In this document: positions 61,301-64,000 of the stretch, piece by piece
How the letters are laid out: each line of letters opens with the position of its first letter
Position numbering within the stretch: position 1 is the first letter of the stretch
Position numbers and translations under genes: made by a program
From: Tubulanus polymorphus
Taxonomy: Eukaryota; Nemertea; Palaeonemertea; Tubulaniformes; Tubulanidae
Assembly (NCBI RefSeq): GCF_964204645.1
Contig: NC_134025.1
Coordinates: forward strand, 29,790,001 to 29,854,000
Length of the DNA stretch: 64,000 nucleotides
Direction: 5' to 3'
Notes under the pieces: model-generated
What the model was told of the DNA's origin: nothing
Database searches by the model: none
Seen by the model: only the letters and a program-made list of their open reading frames with translations

Positions 61301-63568
61301 CAGCACTATAGGGTATTAATTAGCCAGCATTGAAAGGGTTAAAGAATCGTAGATCCGCCGCCCTTGGATGTACAGTAATTTTCACGTAACTTATACAAAC
61401 AATCTACAGTTGTCAACGGTTACTGAGTCATTGAACGGATTGTTGACTCAATCGTGTGTTACGAAGCTGTTGGCCTTTTCGGGACCTCCGTTAATTGGAT
61501 GAAGTCGCCGGTTATTCGTAAAACGGTTTTATCGATGAAAACTTTTTGATTGGTTTTGACGGTCGATGAATAAATCTCGGTTTTAATCTCGTTAGAATAA
61601 AACCAATTATTCTTAACGAGATCATTATCAATGTTTTACTGTCCGTTTCTCGTGTGGTGTGAAGTATATTCAACTTTTTCATTCGAACGCCGATTTTGAA
61701 CACCGTTTAAAAGTTGAGAAGTCTAGGCATGGGCTCAGTTTTTATTCGCTATTGATCGTTGAAATTCTTCAAAGAAACGTCTGCCGAATGTATATCGAAC
61801 GCGAAGATGAATTTCGCTGCGCGGTGAATTCAACTTCTGTAATAAGTTTCGTATTCCAACTAATAACATTTTCCATCAGTTCGTATTGATCTTCGATCGA
61901 TTGTAGAATTCTTCTGAGAAACTTCAAAATCAGTTAGTCGTATGAAGACGAGATAGAATTGATTGAATTTGTGACATTTATAACGTGTATAAACATGTAA
62001 TATTGCTAGAACGAAAGCTCGCAATTTGGACCGTTTCAAATGTCGAATCCGTCCGTCACAAATCTGGTTGAGAGTTCGTCACGGCAAATTTTTCTTATTC
62101 ATAGCTTGAGTTACGGATATGAATCAGCAGTTTTTCGAACAGTTGTCGGACGCGTTTTATCCGTGGTTTATCAGCGTTGCGTCGCGCTGCGTACTGTCGG
62201 GGGGTTTTAACCATACGAGCAACTAGTCCTAAACAATCCGTGTAATGAACCTATGACTCACGCACCTCTTTCTATTCACGACCACTTCCATCCAAAATTA
62301 GTTCGTCGGGCGGCGGCGAAAAACATCGCCGGGATTTCTAAAGGATTTCGTATAAAGCTCGGGTGAATATTGCGCTGTTAAGTTGTTGAATTGCTTGTTT
62401 AATGAGTGATTCACGGAATCGAGAATCCGGACGTTGTAGAATTGGCGATGAAAACCAGATTGATCGAGATTAGGGTCTTAAACTGTAAACATTACTCGAT
62501 TGAAATTAATTCTCTATTTCCTCCGTATCCAGTTTTATGAATGACTCAAAAACTCTCGTCTATCGCGATTTATTTTTCGAGACCATTTTTCATCTTCGAA
62601 TAATCTTTTCATTAATAATCTGTCAGTTGAAATTGAATCTTTTTGAAAATTTAATCAGTCCCAAGAGTTTAATCAGCCGACGAGTGAACTCAATCTCTTT
62701 GTGTTAATACGCCTTGTAAATCACGTAGATTTTTACGATATTTTGTTTTCATATCGAGCCTAACGCAAGCGCCAGGAAAACACCTCGAAACAATATATGT
62801 AGTAATTTTGCATTTGAATGTATGAAATGCTGACGTGCATATAAAAAAAGAAACTGAAATGAAGTTACGGGACTACCTAGCATTGTTTCTTGTTTCACAA
62901 AAACCATCATGTCGGAGATGGTGTTTCGCTAAACAGTTTAAAAGTTTCTGTTTGGTGTTTACTAAAAAAAAAACTTGAAGCAAAGCTGGTCTTCAGTGTG
63001 AAATAACGGCATTCTAGTTTGATATGATCAATAATGCTGTAGCAGACTGAAGACCTTTAACAGCGAGTTATGATACTGAAACTAATCTTCACATTTCTCA
63101 CTTCATCTATTCATCATTGATTTTATAGGAAATCACTGAATCTGCTTTTTGTCAAACTGAAATGAGAGATACGTATATTTGTGTATTATATTATATTGAT
63201 TATTTCTCTGCACTGATTAAAGCTATGATTCTAATACATCTATCTGAATACTGACATCAAACGTGATTCTGTCCAAAAAGTGGTCTTACAGATATTATTA
63301 AGACTGGTCTTCAATTGTTAGATTGGCCACGGAAATAAGAATATGGGCTTAGACCGGTCTTAAATCTAAGCTGTGAGTGTACAACAACTGGCCCCTGTTC
63401 CATGTTCCTGGCTGTGACTTGACTTGAAAATTTACTTATTTTGATATATCTTAGACCCAAAATATGTGTCCTGTCGATTGAAAAAGGCAGTTTGTCGTTT
63501 AAAAATAAACTCTTTCATTCAATTTCAGTGCAATAGCCATTTGTTTGCAAGAAGGAAACTTCAAAGAG
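49022..63568 (+). CDS. ZFC3H1: Zinc finger C3H1 domain protein, PAXT scaffold (3' end beyond window)
   Basis: Links exosome helicase MTR4 to nuclear poly(A)-binding protein for decay of polyadenylated nuclear RNA. Twenty-nine in-phase exons, 1899 codons here (human 1989): 49022-49499, 50266-50433, 50512-50570, 50762-51209, 51486-51745, 51825-51909, 52027-52211, 52292-52558, 52899-53039, 53165-53344, 53596-53723, 53968-54142, 54509-54652, 55018-55494, 55578-55667, 55903-56012, 56102-56233, 56320-56441, 56694-56930, 57267-57631, 57909-58103, 58195-58353, 58428-58591, 58663-58861, 59088-59302, 59381-59480, 59599-59867, 60135-60239 and 63529-63568. Visible: EEGELSDDDE start, Ser/Arg-rich part, NYEVEEMDLDSE, proline and Asp/Glu tracts, coiled coil, polyQ (55354-55395), CCCH finger C1161-x7-C-x4-C-x3-H1178, then helical HAT/TPR-like repeats. 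Least certain: the exon 1 donor, exon 2 acceptor and the weak donor at 59480. Confidence 0.93.
49610..49770. mobile_element. Foldback repeat with TTAAGACCAGTCTTAAG core
   Basis: Within ZFC3H1 intron 1: AAGACCAGTCTTAAG and TTTAAGACCACTTTTGG, ending GTGAAACTGGTCCCTGG. A related copy in the opposite orientation occurs at 63265-63405 (GTGGTCTTAC, AAGACTGGTCTTC). Only short complementary words are visible, so boundaries are approximate. Confidence 0.45.
49897..50165. mobile_element. TTAA-flanked piggyBac-type MITE, copy in ZFC3H1 intron 1
   Basis: Starts TTAACCCTTTCAGTGCATC and contains ACACCGTAGTACGGTGT and related near-palindromes. It aligns internally with the copies at 25099-25410 and 61061-61342. 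The right terminus is unclear (degenerate), so the end coordinate is approximate. Confidence 0.55.
53370..53522. mobile_element. Foldback MITE relative in ZFC3H1 intron 10
   Basis: GATCCAGATCCTG...TTATGAGTTAAAG, TTTCAATGTTTTAACTC, TCAAATCTTAACTCGGAACTG and GGAACTGGATCCT: the same words in the same order as the element at 10414-10532, with an extra inner segment. Confidence 0.5.
57735..57852. mobile_element. Foldback MITE relative in ZFC3H1 intron 20
   Basis: Left end GAATCCAGTTTCATAGTTGTG, right end CTATGAAACTGGGCCCTGG, inverted complements in part, with GAGTTTAAGTTAACTC in the core. A diverged member of the AGGACCCAGTTCCACAG group. Confidence 0.5.
61061..61342. mobile_element. TTAA-flanked piggyBac-type MITE, copy in ZFC3H1 long intron
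   Basis: TTAACCCCTTTCAGTG at the left and CATTGAAAGGGTTAA at the right are inverted complements flanked by TTAA. Inside are ACACCGCAGTGCGGTGT and ACACCGCACTGCGGTGT, two near-perfect palindromes about 40 bases apart. The cleanest of the three copies. Confidence 0.7.
63265..63405. mobile_element. Foldback repeat with AAGACTGGTCTT core
   Basis: GTGGTCTTACAGATATTATT, AAGACTGGTCTTC, TTAGATTGGCC, TTAGACCGGTCTTAAATC and AACTGGCCCCTG. Inverted-orientation relative of 49610-49770. Near the 3' end of the long ZFC3H1 intron. Confidence 0.45.
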
Positions 63569-64000
63569 GTAAAAAATGTTGTTTTTTTTTCTATTTGATT
63601 CGCTGCGAGTGCAGCTCACTGTCGGCAGTCTAGTCTGGGTGAAACCCCATCTATAAACTGTTTAATGATGAAAACAGATGTTTAAGACATCTCCGCAACC
63701 GGTTCAGTTTTACCAGTAATTTATTCATTGTTTCGTGAAGCGAAAATCTGATTTTTAAAACCGTACCGTTAACCCTTTCTTCACCAATCCTGTGTGAAAC
63801 TAACAGGGTATTTACCGTTAATACATTAATTCGAACATTTTCTTTTGTGTATTTCAATGAAATTTTCTGTTAGGGTGGCTACTGACCTGGAAAAGGAATC
63901 GGATAAATCTAGAAAATAATAAGGGAAAACGTAAGAGATTCGAAAAATTTACCAAAAACTGGAAAGATATCTCAGATAATGTTATTGACCGCGTGTTTCT
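63569..64000 (+). other. Start of the next ZFC3H1 intron, running off the window
   Basis: Follows a GTAAAA donor at 63569. The remaining C-terminal residues expected from the family (the last HAT/TPR-like repeat) are not found here, so the terminal exons lie beyond 64000. Nothing else was recognised. Confidence 0.6.

Larger units (their letters stand above)
60240..63528 (+). other. Long intron of ZFC3H1 (3.3 kb)
   Basis: Much longer than the gene's other introns, most of which are a few hundred bases or less. It contains a piggyBac-type MITE (61061-61342) and a foldback repeat (63265-63405). I see no coding exon: open frames at 61659-61889 and elsewhere have no recognisable content, and the flanking exons join in phase without an insertion. 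Confidence 0.6.

Overview
The window reads as an invertebrate animal nuclear genome, most likely a spiralian/lophotrochozoan. It has AT-rich intergenic DNA, short GT-AG introns, many small foldback and inverted-repeat elements, and single-copy orthologues of conserved bilaterian genes. No species can be named from the sequence. I rebuilt spliced genes by hand from in-phase exons, splice sites and recalled human orthologues; no alignment was run.

Layout: (1) 1-16.1 kb: two tandem, same-strand, FMRFamide-receptor-like rhodopsin-class GPCR genes with single-exon coding regions (2991-4196 and 8113-9300), in repeat-bearing non-coding DNA. (2) 16.2-21.3 kb, minus: a MAM-LDLa-transmembrane protein. 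(3) 22.3-23.4 kb, minus: TOMM20, divergent from (4) TBC1D15/17 (24.25-28.5 kb, plus), a Rab GAP. (5) 30.0-32.2 kb, minus: JMJD4, convergent with TBC1D15. (6) 34.8-38.6 kb, plus: a divergent alpha-type nicotinic receptor subunit, flanked on both sides by paralogous arrays of hairpin-forming repeats (about 33.05-34.38 and 39.0-43.56 kb). (7) 44.15-48.7 kb, minus: POLR3E (RPC5), divergent across about 300 bp from (8) ZFC3H1 (49.02 kb to beyond the window end, plus), the PAXT exosome-adaptor scaffold.

Functions fall into two groups. Housekeeping genes cover mitochondrial import (TOMM20), Rab GTPase control at mitochondria/endosomes (TBC1D15), translation-termination factor hydroxylation (JMJD4), Pol III transcription (POLR3E) and nuclear RNA decay (ZFC3H1). 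Neural or cell-surface genes are the two GPCRs, the nicotinic subunit and the MAM-LDLa protein. There is no operon logic; the visible organisation is divergent promoter pairs and traces of ancient linkage (ZFC3H1 with TBC1D15; TOMM20 with JMJD4).

The most unusual signal is the pair of modular repeat arrays around the nicotinic receptor gene. Each is built from several recurring inverted-repeat modules, some showing compensatory or wobble changes between copies, and both share a conserved 3' flank of about 240 bp. This could be a structured non-coding RNA locus, a small-RNA hairpin cluster or a palindromic satellite/non-autonomous element; the sequence alone does not decide.
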